Under the pieces are notes generated by a model. It did no database searches and was not told the DNA's origin. It saw nothing but the letters and a program-made list of their open reading frames with translations. The position numbers were made by a program, and so were the translations under genes. Shown in pieces: positions 32,601 through 44,350 of a stretch of DNA of 64,000 nucleotides; position 1 is the first letter of the stretch; each line of letters starts with the position of its first letter. Source of the DNA: Porphyridium purpureum (lineage: Eukaryota > Rhodophyta > Bangiophyceae > Porphyridiales > Porphyridiaceae); the NCBI GenBank assembly GCA_008690995.1, contig VRMN01000007.1, positions 744,001-808,000 on the forward strand, in the 5' to 3' direction.

Positions 32601-32745
32601 TCACGATTATTTGATATGAGGAGAATTGCGTATTGAATTTATCCATCCGAGGATTGATTGCTGACATACTCACGAAGCATTTGCAAGGCGAACGATTCGT
32701 GCATCTTAGAGACAGGCTCTTCGGGCGTGAAGACTAGTATGCGTA

Positions 32746-34341
32746 TCACCTGTGTCTGTGCGAAGTTCGGGGGAGTGTGTTGTAGATCGAGGAACTGGCC
32801 CGAAGTACTGTGGCGATCGTCGGCTTATTCACGAGTCTGAGGCTGCGGGAATAGCTTTGCCATAAGTACCAGGGACAAGCGCTGTCTATTGCTGGGTGTA
32901 AATGAGAGAGAGGCAAGGATTAAGGGAGTGAAGAATCCGGTTTTGCAATGTACAGTAAACGTGTTTGGCTTTCCATGCAAGCATCTCTGAGCGTGGCGTG
33001 CGGCTTGACACTTACTCGACACTTCCGTATGGCAGGTGTTCGGACGCTGCGAGACAAGTAAAGTAAAGAAGTGAAATTTGCATGCTTTTATCAATGTCAG
33101 ATTTTCGCCCCATTTGTGTCACGGACTGAGTTTTTTATCAGCTTGCTCTCGTCTCTTCCTTTCCTTTCCGTTTTCCGAGCAAACCCTGGCTGATTACTTT
33201 GGGCTCTACCGTCGTCTTTCCAATATTACTTGAACCTCCTTGGCAAGCAACCAGCAAAATTATGCACTTTATCCATCCGTCCATTCTTTATCCACAAATT
33301 ATTCCCGCCTCGCGGTCAAAATCCAAACGTCCTTTTATGCTCCAAGCTACGACCCTTGTCGCAAAAATCACGGGTTGCGTCCCGGAAGGAGGTCTTCAGA
33401 TTGCACCAAGACAACTCATTTACACGTCCGCCAGCCGTCTCGCCACGGGTGTGGGCGAGCACGAACACGGAGCGATAGATTAATACTTTCAGGCGCTTAC
33501 CTCGTACTTCGCAAAAGGTGTTTTATCTGCTCGCATTAAAACTCTTTTATATCTCCTTATCTCTCCCGACAGCTCGACCCGCAAGGGAGGACACGGCGGC
33601 TAGGTTATATAGGCAAACCTGAGCTGTCTTAACTGATAACGTTGGGTAAGTGAGATCATGACTGGAGAATCATGACAAACCTGTATGAGCCTTAGATGCG
33701 AGACGCAGAAACCTCCCTCGGGTACCTCGAATAGATTGGCGTGTGTCATGTTGGTCCGGCCCGGAAATGATAGTCAGCGTCACGAAAGTGCTTTTTCTTT
33801 TCGCCCTCTCGCAGCCTGTATCTTTTTTTGGTATGACTCGCACACGTTTGCTTCTCAGATATTTATTCAATAAATGGCCCTTTTTTGCTCATATCCCGCC
33901 GTGCTTGCCTTTATCCACTCCACCCGGACGAGCTCGCACCCCTGTTTGCCATTCTTTTGAAAGATTGACCTCGAGACTAACACACCCATATGCCGAACGC
34001 CATGGACAAACACCAGAACAGCGGGTAAGCCGCAAACCGGATGAAGCTTCATCGTGTTTGTCATCGATTAAACGGCTAAACGGCTCGTGTTTTATTGTCG
34101 AAACGGGGTGTTCTGGAGCAGTTCTAGTGGAAATGCGTGTGAGAGCCGGCTGCGTCTAGCACGCTGCAACTCGTTGCAATGAAATATCGTGAATTGTGCA
34201 CGATTTCGCCGCCCAGCAACAGGGCAGCGCTCGCGTCGAGCAAAGGCCTGCGAAGTATTGGTGGCCTGCTGTGCAGTTGTGCGGGCGTGTGTGTAGTGGA
34301 TAGTAAGGGCGCGGGGAGGAGGGCGTGGCGAGGAAAGTGGG
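32746..34341. other. No gene seen between Copia relic 2 and the EH-domain relic
   Basis: The left part may hold the 3' LTR of Copia relic 2. GGTTATATAGGC at about 33605 is TATA-like. TTAAACGGCTAAACGGCT at about 34069-34086 repeats the AACGG motif twice, about 260 bp before the next ATG. No coding sequence is supported. Confidence 0.5.
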
Positions 34342-35629
34342 ATGGCGTCCGTGTTCACTCTGGCGGCGCACGAAAATGGGGTGAACGCAGTGCACTTCTC
34401 GCCCAATGACCAGTTCCTCGCGTCCGGCAGCGATGACAAGACGGTCAAGGTGTGGGATACAAGCGACCTCAAGTGTGGCCCTGAGACCCTGTCGACTGTG
34501 GTTGACGAGGAAACGTACTACCGGGAGCACTGGGAGGTTGCAGATTGGGATGGGAACGGGGGCGCTGGACTCTTAGGAGGCGCTGGCATTCTTCTCAAAT
34601 GCGCGGCTACCGATGTTAGTGCTGCATCGGATGTGCGAGGACATTGTAGCCGCTCGCGGCAAGCGCGCATTGAATTATGAAGATTTTGTGCTCGCGCTGC
34701 GCTTTGTTGCGCTGACACAAAACGGCGAGGGGCCGAGCCTGGCACGTGTGCAGCATGGTTCGCACTCGATGCGTGCCAAGATAGACGTACCAGGATCAAA
34801 CCCGTTCGACAAAGTCACTCGCTCCCTTTTGGAGACAGCGCGGCACGACGAGTACTGGAAGCTGGCCGACGTGGACGAAGCGGTGAAGTGGATGTGCGGG
34901 AAGCAGTTGCGTTTCTGTCCAAGTCTGGACTTGAAAACCGCGTGCTGAATGAGATCTGGGGCCTTGCAACCAGCCAAGGGGCGTTTTGGTCCTTGAACAT
35001 GGTGCGGTTCAGAGTTGCATCGCGTACAGTGGCGATGGCACAGAAGGGAAAGAAGCTGGACTTTGGACGAAGCTAAGGGTGGCGACATGGAACTGATTGC
35101 GGATGTCAAGACCGAAGCTTGGAAGCCTGGCTCAGAGCCCGTGGGTCTGCTCAGGCAGTCCCCATACAACGGGTCGGTCACCGACTTTGAGAGTTTGCTT
35201 GCAGAAACCCCCCTGGATGGTCTTACTTGCCAGCTGCTGGCTCAATTGCTAGAAGAGGTATTGCGGATTGACGGAGCGTCGGTGAATGTGAAAGATCGCA
35301 AGGTGAACGGTGAGGCGCTGCACGACATGAAAGAGTTCCAAGAGTTTGTGCAGCTGTCATTCCCGGACAAGAAGAAGGTTGAAAAGTGGGTGACGGGGCG
35401 GAAATCGCACGAAAAATTCAAGGAATATTTGGTAAACGTTCTTGGTGGTGACTTGGAGCGTGCTGAGCGTGCTTGCACTTTGCTGGAAAATTACGCGGGG
35501 TCGAATCTGGAGGAGCATCTGTGGTTCCGCGTTCAATCGAGCCAGCGAACGAACATGAGGGCAATTGTGCGGCGCTTCCCGGAGCTTGGCACCTGGCCCG
35601 GGGGACCAGATGCGAAGATTTGGATATAG
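34342..35629 (+). pseudogene. Decayed WD40 / EH-domain gene
   Basis: It opens with one good WD40 repeat (SPNDQFLASGSDDKTVKVWD). It then runs directly into an EH domain (YYREHWEVADWDG, NYEDFVLALRFVALTQ) and a second EH domain (HDEYWKLADVD, KSGLENRVLNEIWGLATSQG). EH domains bind NPF peptides in endocytic adaptors such as Eps15/Pan1. The remaining 200 residues (about 35015-35629) are acidic and unrecognised, ending with a helical LERAERACTLLENYAGSNLE segment. The frame changes about three times between the domains, so this is probably a dead copy. A WD40 start fused to EH domains is unusual and suggests a chimera built by duplication. Confidence 0.55.
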
Positions 35630-38267
35630 GCCAACGCTGATACTCGTGACTGTCGGAGAGAACGCGCACTGTCTTCGGTGCCGCATCAGTCGATCGACAG
35701 TGTGGGTCCTCTACGTGCGAGAGGGGAAAGAGACTGATTTTGCTCTGTGAATGTCAATATAATTATCGAGCCTGGGTTGCTCGGCTCTGGATGCCGGCAA
35801 GATGTGAGAATGTCTTTACATGCAGCGGACCGCCTGGAAGCCATGCCCAAGTGGCTCGGCATCGGGAACGGTGTACTGGCCCTGGCCGATACATTTGAGC
35901 ACCTACGCGCGCTTCCAGAGTCAGCAACCGCACGAACCGCGCTCTGAAAGCCACACGCCAATTTGATCCTGACGCAGAATAAAAGTACGCTGATGCTTAC
36001 GCGCTGGCGAGACGACTACGAAGCGAGGACTGAGACACAGGGCTCAACGCGAACGCGCGCCGACAATCAGCAAGCCACGGCAGTCCATGTGTGTTTGAGC
36101 CAGTGAGCAGCAGTCTGCGTGTGGTGTCAGCTCGTCAAGACAGGCAGATGTGTGCACTATAACGGGCATCTCCTCGAAAAAACGACTGGTGACAGCTGAA
36201 GTCGCCGACCATGACATTGTCGAGAGCATGTGCAAGAACCTTACTAATGCCATGCACACGGACACGTTCCTCGAGTAGCTTTGCCACTCGGTATTTCCGT
36301 CGTGCCCACGCTGAAAGGAGCATTCTCTCAGCCACAACGCACACACCTGCGCACTCGACACCCACGTGCCTTTTGCCCACGCATGGCCACTGCTCCATCT
36401 GACCCTGCCACGCGCATATCCACTTGCTCACGGAACCACCGACATCCAGCGAGCAAATACTGGGTCGGCTACGCTAGCTCTTCACCTTTCACCAAGCCGA
36501 CAGCTCTGTGTTCATTCCCGGACGAGTTCCAGAAGCCGGTCTTGTACCCGTTCTCTAGACGTAGTACCTGTCGACACTGTCAAAATACTTGCCATGCATT
36601 TGTCAGAGCGCGTCTCATCGCCAGACTGCAAACTCGAGTCACGTCCAGACAAACAGTAGAGCCAGCATTTCGTAGACTACACTGAGCACTTTCGGACGTA
36701 CTAGTAACGCCAGATAATCGACTATGACAATCCCGATGTGCGTTTTTGTCTGTCCACCGGAACAATTCTGGAAGTTTCATGTCTGTTTGAGGTGCTTTTG
36801 TCATAGCAAGAAGAAGCCGCTTGTCGCACAGGTCAGCGCGAAAAGAGCGCAAAAAGGAGCGACAAGAACGTTTGTGTAAACAAGCAGAGGCGTGGTCTTT
36901 TCGCGCCCTGTTGGGAGTGGAGCTACTCGGCACTCACACATACCTCTGCGACCTTGGAGGAAGCGGCTCCGGCACGGGCAAACCCCGCACCTGGAGGTTC
37001 AGACAAAACCAAGAACTCTTGTACTTCAACCTGCGCAGTCATGAAGGACACAGTGAACACAACCGATAGAGCGGGCGCTTGAAGGATTCGTATGCAATGC
37101 AAGTAACAGTGGAGAACATGCTCATTCTCAATTCAAGCAATCGATAGCAGCTCGGTCAACCTTGTCGACTCGTGATTTTGCAATCTTTGTGGCTTACCTG
37201 TGGGATCTTTTCACTACGCCTTTCTCAAAGACCACAACCTCTGAGGTTTTGTGATTAGACATTATGCGCTCTTGAAGCCTGGGTATCGTCGAGCCGAATA
37301 TCCGTTTCAAGAACTGAAGCTTTCAAGATGGCTGCTTTCTTCAATCATTTTGCCCAAAGTGTGTGTCTGCGTTGCGTGTATCACAGTGGCTTGACTGCCG
37401 TTGGGCAAGAACTGCGACATCTATCGAATCTGCTGGCATCCTGTCCCGTCACCACCATCCACTGTGTACCATCGGAAGCGCAGCTCTTTCACTTCAGCAT
37501 ATGTAGGACTTGGCTGATTTACGAACAGCCCAGGACCATAGTTTGCTCTTTATGACGTAAACTCCGAATCCGAGTTCCTGCCCGACCCTATACACCAATC
37601 ATAAAAGTGCTTTGTTCGACATCAATTTCAGCTGGGGCTTTACATTTCGCGCCAACTTCAGGTGCACACGAAAACACTCTCTGCACCAGCACGCGCCACA
37701 TTGAACATTTGCTTTGTGTGTATCAAAACTGCGCCGAATCATCCCACCCGCGCCCGCTCCCCGCACCCACTCCCCGCACCCACTCCCTGCGGCGCCAAGC
37801 TGTATCGCGATTTTCGCGAAAATCGCAAATCGGTGCCTGGCGTTGATGCGCGACTCTCGTGCGTGCTCGGGCACCGCCGAGAAATAAATTGATTAAATCC
37901 GCGCGCTTCGGACTGATCAGTTGTGACGCAGACATGTCAAATGGCACAGCGCTGCGACATCAGGCGTCGTGCGGGCATGTGCGTGTGCGTGCGTGACGTG
38001 TGCAGAAAGCGCGCCGTTACACGTGGGTTTCGCGGGGAAAGAAAACGGAGGGAATATTTTTCTTTGGCTTCAAGTGCATGTGAGGAATGAGCAGTTGGAC
38101 TAGTCAGACGCGCAGCGCTTTTGTTTTGGAAAGCGCACCGTTTGTTGCGCAAGACGCTATGGATTGATTTGTGGAGCGTCTCGCTCGCAGCACATAATTG
38201 TGATTGAGTCGTTCTGTGTGGGTTAGGCTGCATCCATAGCCAGACACGGCGGGATACGCACAACGGC
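35630..38267. other. 2.6 kb without a recognisable gene
   Basis: Several short open frames occur, none with motifs. Notable are a tandem CGCACCCACTCC pair at about 37754-37787 and the 20-bp palindrome listed separately. A short frame at about 36821-37066 is Arg/Lys-rich, then Leu/Gly-rich, without recognisable features. Confidence 0.5.
37807..37826. promoter_or_regulatory. Perfect 20-bp palindrome with TTTTCGCGAAAA core
   Basis: GCGATTTTCGCGAAAATCGC is a perfect palindrome. Its core contains two opposed TTTCGCG sequences, close to the E2F/DP consensus TTTSSCGC. It lies about 460 bp before a TATA box. No gene start is close, so function is uncertain. Confidence 0.4.
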
Positions 38268-38274
38268 TATAAAA
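38268..38274 (+). promoter_or_regulatory. TATA box upstream of the four-helix/kinase-like relic
   Basis: TATAAAA in the context GGCTATAAAACCGGG lies about 220 bp before the ATG at 38495. It suggests that the decayed gene still has its original promoter. Confidence 0.4.
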
Positions 38275-38494
38275 CCGGGTCTGCGCCGGCTGGGTGTGCC
38301 GGTGGGGTGTAAAAAAGGAGGCGAACGGGAAGAGGAAGGGACGCCCGGGCGGGTTGACAACTCATAGTCGGCTTTCATCCGTGGCTTCGGTCACTTTCTA
38401 GTGGATTGATTGCGTCCGGTGCTTCGCGTGGGTCTGGCACGAGTGCGTTTTGGCGCTGTGAATCCGGTGAGACTAGCAAGCACGGCAAGGAGAT

Positions 38495-39720
38495 ATGGCG
38501 ACAGCCAATCGAACCGAGTCGACGGACGACCTAAAAGCAGATGGCTCGACTCCCGGTGACGTTGTGGAACTGAATCCATATCAAAGAGACATTTACGCAA
38601 TGTCCAAGGTCATTGTCGAGAGTGCGCGGACTACGCAGACGACTAATATATTTTGTGCAGCGCTTGCCAAGCGGGTCTTTAGCATCTCGAACACCCTGCG
38701 TACATATTTTGACACCAGAGGCGGAGTAAGTATCAATGGTGCGAATTTTGTGAATGACTCTAGCATAATTGAGTGTCTAAGCGAGCTGGAGGCTGCAATG
38801 CGGTCTGCGTGTGCTCTTGTGGAGCACTTTTGCAAGCCAGAAAAATGGACTGGAAAAGCGCTTCGTGCCTTGAAGGCACAAAGCTATCAGCGCGAGTTCG
38901 TGAATTGCGAGGCATGGCTCGCCGAGCTTGAGACACGATTGGCGCGAATTATCCTTTTGAAATTTCTGCTCGAGAAAGAGCAAATAGATCAAGCATCTCA
39001 CGAAGAAATCTAAGCTCTGATCTGAGAATTCAAAAACGCCCACGAAGAGATGCTTCGCTATTTTGAAGCGCACGAGGTGAGCGATAGGTCGTAGTTTGAG
39101 TTCAAGCTTCGATCTCGTCCGGCCAAAGGTGCCGTGCTAAGTATGCAGGGCATGGCGGTGAAATACACTTGTTCTTCCTTATACTCGGCGTGCGACGGAT
39201 GGGTCCGAAGGAAGTGAATCTTAGAATGTTAAGGCGGCACTTGCCGAGAAGCACTAGAATGTGACTGGCATGAGCTTAACATTCGTTCGTCTTGGCGACG
39301 ATGGCGATGGGAACGTTCTTGAAGGCAAGTTCATGGGGCAGAGAGTGTTTAGAAAAGAGATCAAGGTGACTGGTGTCAAGCCGCTGTGTGAGCTGAGAAG
39401 TGCGGTGTGCATCTTGTTGACACTCTTACTCGAAAGCGTCGTTCCGACGCGTGGCGAAGATTCCCCACGGTCGGAAATGAAAGACCTTAAAAATGAAAGC
39501 CCATTCATTCTGCTGGAGAACGCTGCAAAAGGCTCATTAGAAACGCACATGTTCCATGACAGCAGAGACTGTCCGAGCACCGAAGTGTTCCATCTTGATC
39601 TTTGCGAAGCCAGCGCTACCGAGCAACAGAGCGCCCGCGCGGTTCTCAGTGTGCGAGCGAGTATTGAGAGAAGGAGCGTCCCGCTCGCTGTCCCGGGGAA
39701 CAGCAGGGTTCCCCAACCAA
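38495..39720 (+). pseudogene. Relic of a four-helix-bundle plus kinase-like protein
   Basis: The first 172 residues are strongly helical. Segments such as CAALAKRVFSISNTLR, LSELEAAMRSACALVEHFCK and EAWLAELETRLARIILLKFL match in pattern the N-terminal helical domain found in MLKL-like and many fungal and algal TKL-type kinases. Further downstream LTFVRLGDDGDGNVLEGKFM resembles the glycine loop of a kinase N-lobe, followed by a hinge-like ILLENAAKGSLETHM. Such domains act as signalling adaptors or, in MLKL, as membrane-active effectors. The copy is broken in a few places and the kinase C-lobe is not seen. Assignment of the helical domain is by pattern only. Confidence 0.45.
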
Positions 39721-40429
39721 GCCGTGCCGAACACCAAATTCACGTAAGGCCAAGGGGGTTGATGACCTCCTGTTCAAGCTCCACGATATCGTGTGGCTTA
39801 TAAATGTATCAAAGAACCAATTTCCGCTACTCTTCACGCTACTGCTCGCGCCGCACCAGGTCTCATGTCTTCGTGCCCCGTTGCCGAAGCACACGGACGT
39901 ATGGCTGAAGCCGACTAGAGCCGGAAAGTCTTCGCGTGTCTCGAACGGAAAGGGAGTCACCATTGTTGTCGAACTGAGGTAGGACTCATGATTCTGACGT
40001 ACTGGGTTGAAAATCGTCTAGTCCCAAGCGCTGACTGCTTGATGAATGAAAAGCGCCGCGCAGAAGGGAATGACGCGGCTCGGTTGCGTATGACAGGTGC
40101 AAAGTCATAGTTAAGAGGCTATTCCATGCAGGTTGCCAAATTATTTGGCGAGGACGGCTCGCGCCTTGATTTTTGTGCAAGCGCACAGCGAGCAGCGCGC
40201 ACGGAAACACTGCCAGTCGCGTATCGCGGCGTGATCTGATGCGTGTGCTGGGAGTTGTGATACGGAAAGCACTTGATGGCAACGGCACGACCGATGGTGT
40301 AACATGTTTCACGTGGCCCCGAACTGAACATGAAGCTCAGTCCAGACGGGCTGGCCGTTTCGTCCGCGCAGCTTGTCTAGCGTTTTGGCACCGTGTAGAG
40401 CGGCGGCTTTACCAAGAATAAGTACAGAC

Positions 40430-42250
40430 ATGCGCACATTCAGTCGCCCGCAGCATTCACTGTCACGCTGGTTGACTTGCCCGGCTTGCAGCACTCGTCA
40501 AAACCACATGCGGCCGATATTAAGCAATTGGCGAGGGAGTACGGCAGGGACAGTATTACCGTGATTCTTGCGCTCGGCAGCTGTACGGACGATTGGGAGA
40601 CCGACAACCGAAGCAACACAGACATGATGGTAGCGAGCATGGACCCTCAGTTCCGGCGCACGATCGTGGTCACTCCGCGCTGCCTCGGTGGCGCTTCCAA
40701 TCTCAGCACGCGCTACCCAAATTATTTTGTTGGCAGCGTTGGAAGTGACGGAGACATGACCGAGTCGCATTTTCCGGGCTCACCCAAATTTTTCGTGGAC
40801 GTGGCATTCGCCCAGAATCGTGCTCCAATCATGTTTCCCGACAATCCTTCCGAGGTGCCCGCGCGGATACGCAGTGTGCAAGACGATTTGGAAGGCGCGC
40901 TGAGCTCAAACCAGGAGAGCACGCCGCTCCAGACCTTGCTGCAGCACACGCTTGGGCTGGAGAGTCTTACTTGGTACGTGAAGTCTTTGTTTGTTCCAAA
41001 TTCTGAAGCGGAACGTGCCGGCCTCGAGCAGACCATGGGCAAGCCAGGGGCGGCGCTGGACGCGCAAATTTCCGGCTTGCGCGCAAAGTACCCGCTGCCC
41101 GATGAAACCACGCGAAGCAAAGTACTCGAAATGGCGCTGGAACTTCATCTGGTCAGAATGCAAGTGCTCACAAGAGTGTCGTACATGGCGGTTGGCACGG
41201 ACGCGCTGGACGCAAAGCCGTCAGAGTACGGCATGGACGGAAGAAAGGTGCCAGATGAGCACGAGAGTGCCAACGGGATCCTGAAGGAAATGTTAGGAGG
41301 CAAAGTGTCACGGGGACAGGAGGACAAACTGGAAGCGCGGCGCTGAACTGTTGCTGGCACCATTCCGTTCCGAATTGAATGGCCTCTGGGCAAGGTGGCT
41401 CGTCCCGGATCGAGAGGTATGGAGAAGTACTTTAAGGGGTGGCGCTTTGGGTCGGCTAGTGAGCGAGATCGGAATTGTGATGAAAGAAATGGAGATGCCT
41501 CACTACAAGTCATACCACGAGCTGCAATTTGGTGTGTAGTCGGATCAGGCGCGGTCAACTAGCGAGGACATTGAGATGGCAGCGGTCAAGTTTCGAGTGC
41601 CCAAGGTGGTGGGCACCATACTGGAATATGCGAAGCGTCGCGCATGCGTAGTATTGATGGACATGCACAAACTGCACGCACGCGAGGAAAGCGCCAGGGA
41701 CGACGATCTGAAGGAGGCTATGTTTTACTTTGAAGCTGCAGATCTGCTCGGAAGTTCGGAAGCTGTGCGCGACTTTCTTGTTCAAGGTACCAAGCAGTAC
41801 CTGGCCGCCGTTGATGCTCAGAGCGAGGTTGTGCGGACCTTAATCACAAAGTCAAAGGCGGAAATGTTTAATGACCACGTCTACAAGGATATGATCTCTT
41901 ATATTACTTACTCGACCCGGCCCGGCTATGTACAAGGCGATCTTCACGAAGAGAAGACCACATTGGAGTATACGAACGATCTGATGGACTACCCCATGAA
42001 GAAATTCATCCCAGATCTGGTGGCTTTTGTGCAGTGTTTCTTTGTGTATGACATTGCCGAAGCATCGAGTGAGGGTAGCAAGTTAGCTTATAATCAAGCC
42101 ATGAAGGCTTACGTCGAGGAGTATATGAAAGCAGACCCAAACCTTGCACAGCTCGCTGGTCGGGCTGCAGAAGAGGGGCAGAAAAAGATTGCGGTAGCGC
42201 AGACAATGAAGGCGCGGCTCGATTTGATGCGAAACTTGAGCCGAGTGTGA
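40430..42250 (+). pseudogene. Relic of a dynamin-superfamily GTPase
   Basis: FTVTLVDLPGLQHSSKP at about 40455 is the dynamin G3 region (DLPG). It is followed by DSITVILALGSCTDDWETDN and MDPQFRRTIVVTPRCL, the usual G-domain order. About 600 further residues run through a helical region (GLWARWLVPDREVWRSTLRG, then the open 224-residue segment at 41576-42250, with MDYPMKKFIPDLVAFVQCFF), which would be stalk and effector parts. A possible upstream part lies at about 39745-39960 (VDDLLFKLHDIVWLINVSKN), with a degenerate AGKSS P-loop. Dynamins hydrolyse GTP to remodel membranes. The reading frame is broken in several places. Confidence 0.55.
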
Positions 42251-42704
42251 GCTTACTTGGTTTTGTAAAAGCCGATCTATTCCTGCAGCGGTTACGAAGC
42301 GCTTTGGCAAACAGTATCGCACGGCTGCAGCTTGCGCCAGTCTTGGCGAGCGCCCGCACAGGTGGAAGCGCACTCGTTTGCTGGAAAGAGGAGCCGCGTT
42401 GGGTGGTGGCAAAGGCTGTGACCTGAGCGGCCGAGGCGTGCTCGGCATCACCCGTTTGCGGGCGCGAAGGACTCGGCCTCTTATCCTCTTTGTCCCGGCT
42501 CTTTTCGTGTGCGGGCAAATCCTTTTTTGCTTTATTCTTTCAAGACATCATCGTGTCATAAAGTATCTCCTTTGCTTCGTGTTGTCGTGTGAGCCGCCAA
42601 AATTGGGGTATCATGAGTGACCGTGCCACCCGTTGACCTTGACTTTCTGTGCCGCATGCAAGCAAGGTCATTGAACAGGCGGGTAGCGGGGCCAAGAGCA
42701 GCTT

Positions 42705-43004
42705 CTATTGCTGATTCGCATGGAGATACTCCTCGGGTGGTTTGAACATGCCGTTGTCCATTTCGGCCGGGATCATCTCGGGCTGTTCTCGCTGCTCGTT
42801 CCGCGGCAACAAGACGCCGTTGGTCTCATGGCGTTGCTCGGATGGCGGCATCCCTCCTTCGTCAACACTGCCTCCACGTACACGCGCAACTGATTGCATC
42901 ATTTCGTAAAGTCGGCGCTCCTCTCGTTGTCGCATCCAGTCAGACTCCCAACTATCGACGCCAACGTCGTGTCCCAGTTCTTTGGCAGGGTATGCGTGCG
43001 CCAT
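42705..43004 (-). CDS. Possible small acidic protein, unknown
   Basis: An open frame of about 100 residues from the first ATG (43004). Upstream in-frame residues (ISGGYLTEEERDNV) continue without an ATG, so a 5' exon or an older start may be missing. It is rich in Glu, Gln, Met and Arg (ESDWMRQREERRLYEMMQSV) and has no recognised domain. It lies just downstream of the unrecognised minus-strand gene and could be a relic of its 3' part or of something else. Confidence 0.25.
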   Translation of the reverse strand: MAHAYPAKELGHDVGVDSWESDWMRQREERRLYEMMQSVARVRGGSVDEGGMPPSEQRHETNGVLLPRNEQREQPEMIPAEMDNGMFKPPEEYLHANQQ

Positions 43005-43322
43005 GACGTTGTCCCGCTCTTCTTCAGTGAGATATCCACCAGAAATCTGCTTTGCATTGCACTCGGTCGTGCGCACTCGCTCTCCTTGCGTTTCTGTCGC
43101 TGTGTTATCTACTCACAGCTGTACTACAGCGAGAAACCCAGGCACCTGGTATAAAAGACCGGCTGTCCAAGCGCCGGTGCAGCACAGGAGAGAACGCGAC
43201 TCGGTAGAGAATATAGTTTAGAGTTTATTTGATACCAGTGAAGGTTCATCTTATCCGTCGGAGGGCCGCCTAGATACGAAAGAGCGACAGCCGCCCAAAG
43301 CCCGAGCCAAACTCTCATTCTC

Positions 43323-44251
43323 TCACAAGGTACCACCGCTTCTAGCGACAGTTTCCAACGCTGTTTTGGTTGCCTCCTTTAGGTGTATGAGCACCTCCAA
43401 ACTCGCATAGTACACAAGCTCATTCCACGCTCGCTTTTCGGTACAGTCAACCCTCTCGAAGCCGCCGATAGAGTTGTCCGACCCACTGCTCGTCCGGATA
43501 GCCAAGCGCCAGTCAGCTACGTCATCCTTTTCGTATCGCTCCAGACACGCGCCATCCATCGCCCGCACGTGAAGCGCCTCCCGAAACTTGGCTCGAAACA
43601 ATCCTAGAGTGAAGACCTTGATCGCATTCGACGCATGAACGTGGGAGGTGCGATCCGCAAAAAACTCAATCGCGCTGGACCGAATGTTACGCATGTGTGT
43701 GTCTGGGTTGCGACACAGAAAGGCGAGCGAGCCGTCTCCTTCGGTTGCAGCGATCATCGTACCCATCATGCCTTTGGACATTGAGTCCTGTAGCGCCGAC
43801 CGAGACTTGATATCATGCGTTCTCCTGGAGCTCAGCCACCATTTTTGTCAGCGCCGCCTCGCGCTCCTTTCGCGCAATCCAATCCTGCAGCTCGGCTTGA
43901 CATAGCCGGTCTAAAATCTTGGCGCAGCATTCAAGGCTACGTTTCACTGTAGGAGGATATCTTGTTCGGATGCCGCGTGACCTGGTCAAACTTGGTTGCC
44001 AATGCGTAGCTGTACGTGAAGCCCTGGCCCGGTGGAAACGATCTCACGACCTTTCCACTTTCTGTGGATTTCACTGATGGACCACTGTTCAACACTTTAG
44101 CAAGGTCGACGCGCCTCTGTCTTTCTACTTTGAGCCTGGACACAAAGCAATCCTTCTCTTGATGCAAAAGTTCCTCATCCAACATGGCAGACTGTTGAAC
44201 AGGCATGCCCGAAAGAACCGTGGGGACGGTGTTACCGAAGGTGAGCGCCAT
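43323..44251 (-). pseudogene. Unrecognised gene with TATA box, frame disrupted
   Basis: The ATG at 44251 (MALTFGNTVPTVLSGMPVQQ) lies about 95 bp downstream of a TATATAA box on the same strand. Three consecutive coding-like segments follow: 44251-43937 (charged, then Ser/Lys-rich), about 43936-43805 (helical, ELQDWIARKEREAALTKMV) and 43781-43323 (MSKGMMGTMIAATEGDGSLA through ELVYYASLEVLIHLKEATKT). They lie in different frames with almost no gap. I see no splice sites that fit, so I read it as a young pseudogene. I do not recognise the family. Confidence 0.4.
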
Positions 44252-44342
44252 GATGATTTGCAAGTGAAGACTGCTATTCTCCTGTATCACCTTGCTTCCT
44301 TTACTGAAGCCCTACGCATGCAATCGTGGGGCGAGGCGCTCT

Positions 44343-44350
44343 TTATATAA
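44343..44350 (-). promoter_or_regulatory. TATA box of the unrecognised minus-strand gene
   Basis: TTATATAA is self-complementary; read on the minus strand it precedes the ATG at 44251 by about 95 bp. Confidence 0.45.

Larger units (their letters stand above)
27300..32745 (+). mobile_element. Copia relic 2 (CoDi-like), split by an LTR-like insert
   Basis: Plus-strand parts in order: gag (about 27300-27940), a GAG-pre-integrase region (28513-29090, with FTPRQVNSARQALKLTRRLG and NCGVSVRDTNRC, which resembles Copia elements of diatoms and other algae), integrase core (about 29050-29335 and 29690-30130), an acidic linker, reverse transcriptase (about 30910-32280, with IIHLDDVMIMS) and an RNase H end (about 32290-32740). 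A purine run at 32769-32775 could be the polypurine tract, with a 3' LTR starting near 32778. I could not match it to a 5' LTR. It is broken at several places and inactive. Confidence 0.85.

Noticed and set aside
43150-43250. Possible LTR end with primer-binding site (TATAAAAG, later GATACCAGTG)
   Set aside because: Only an 8-base match to the initiator-tRNA complement and no second copy of the sequence in the window.
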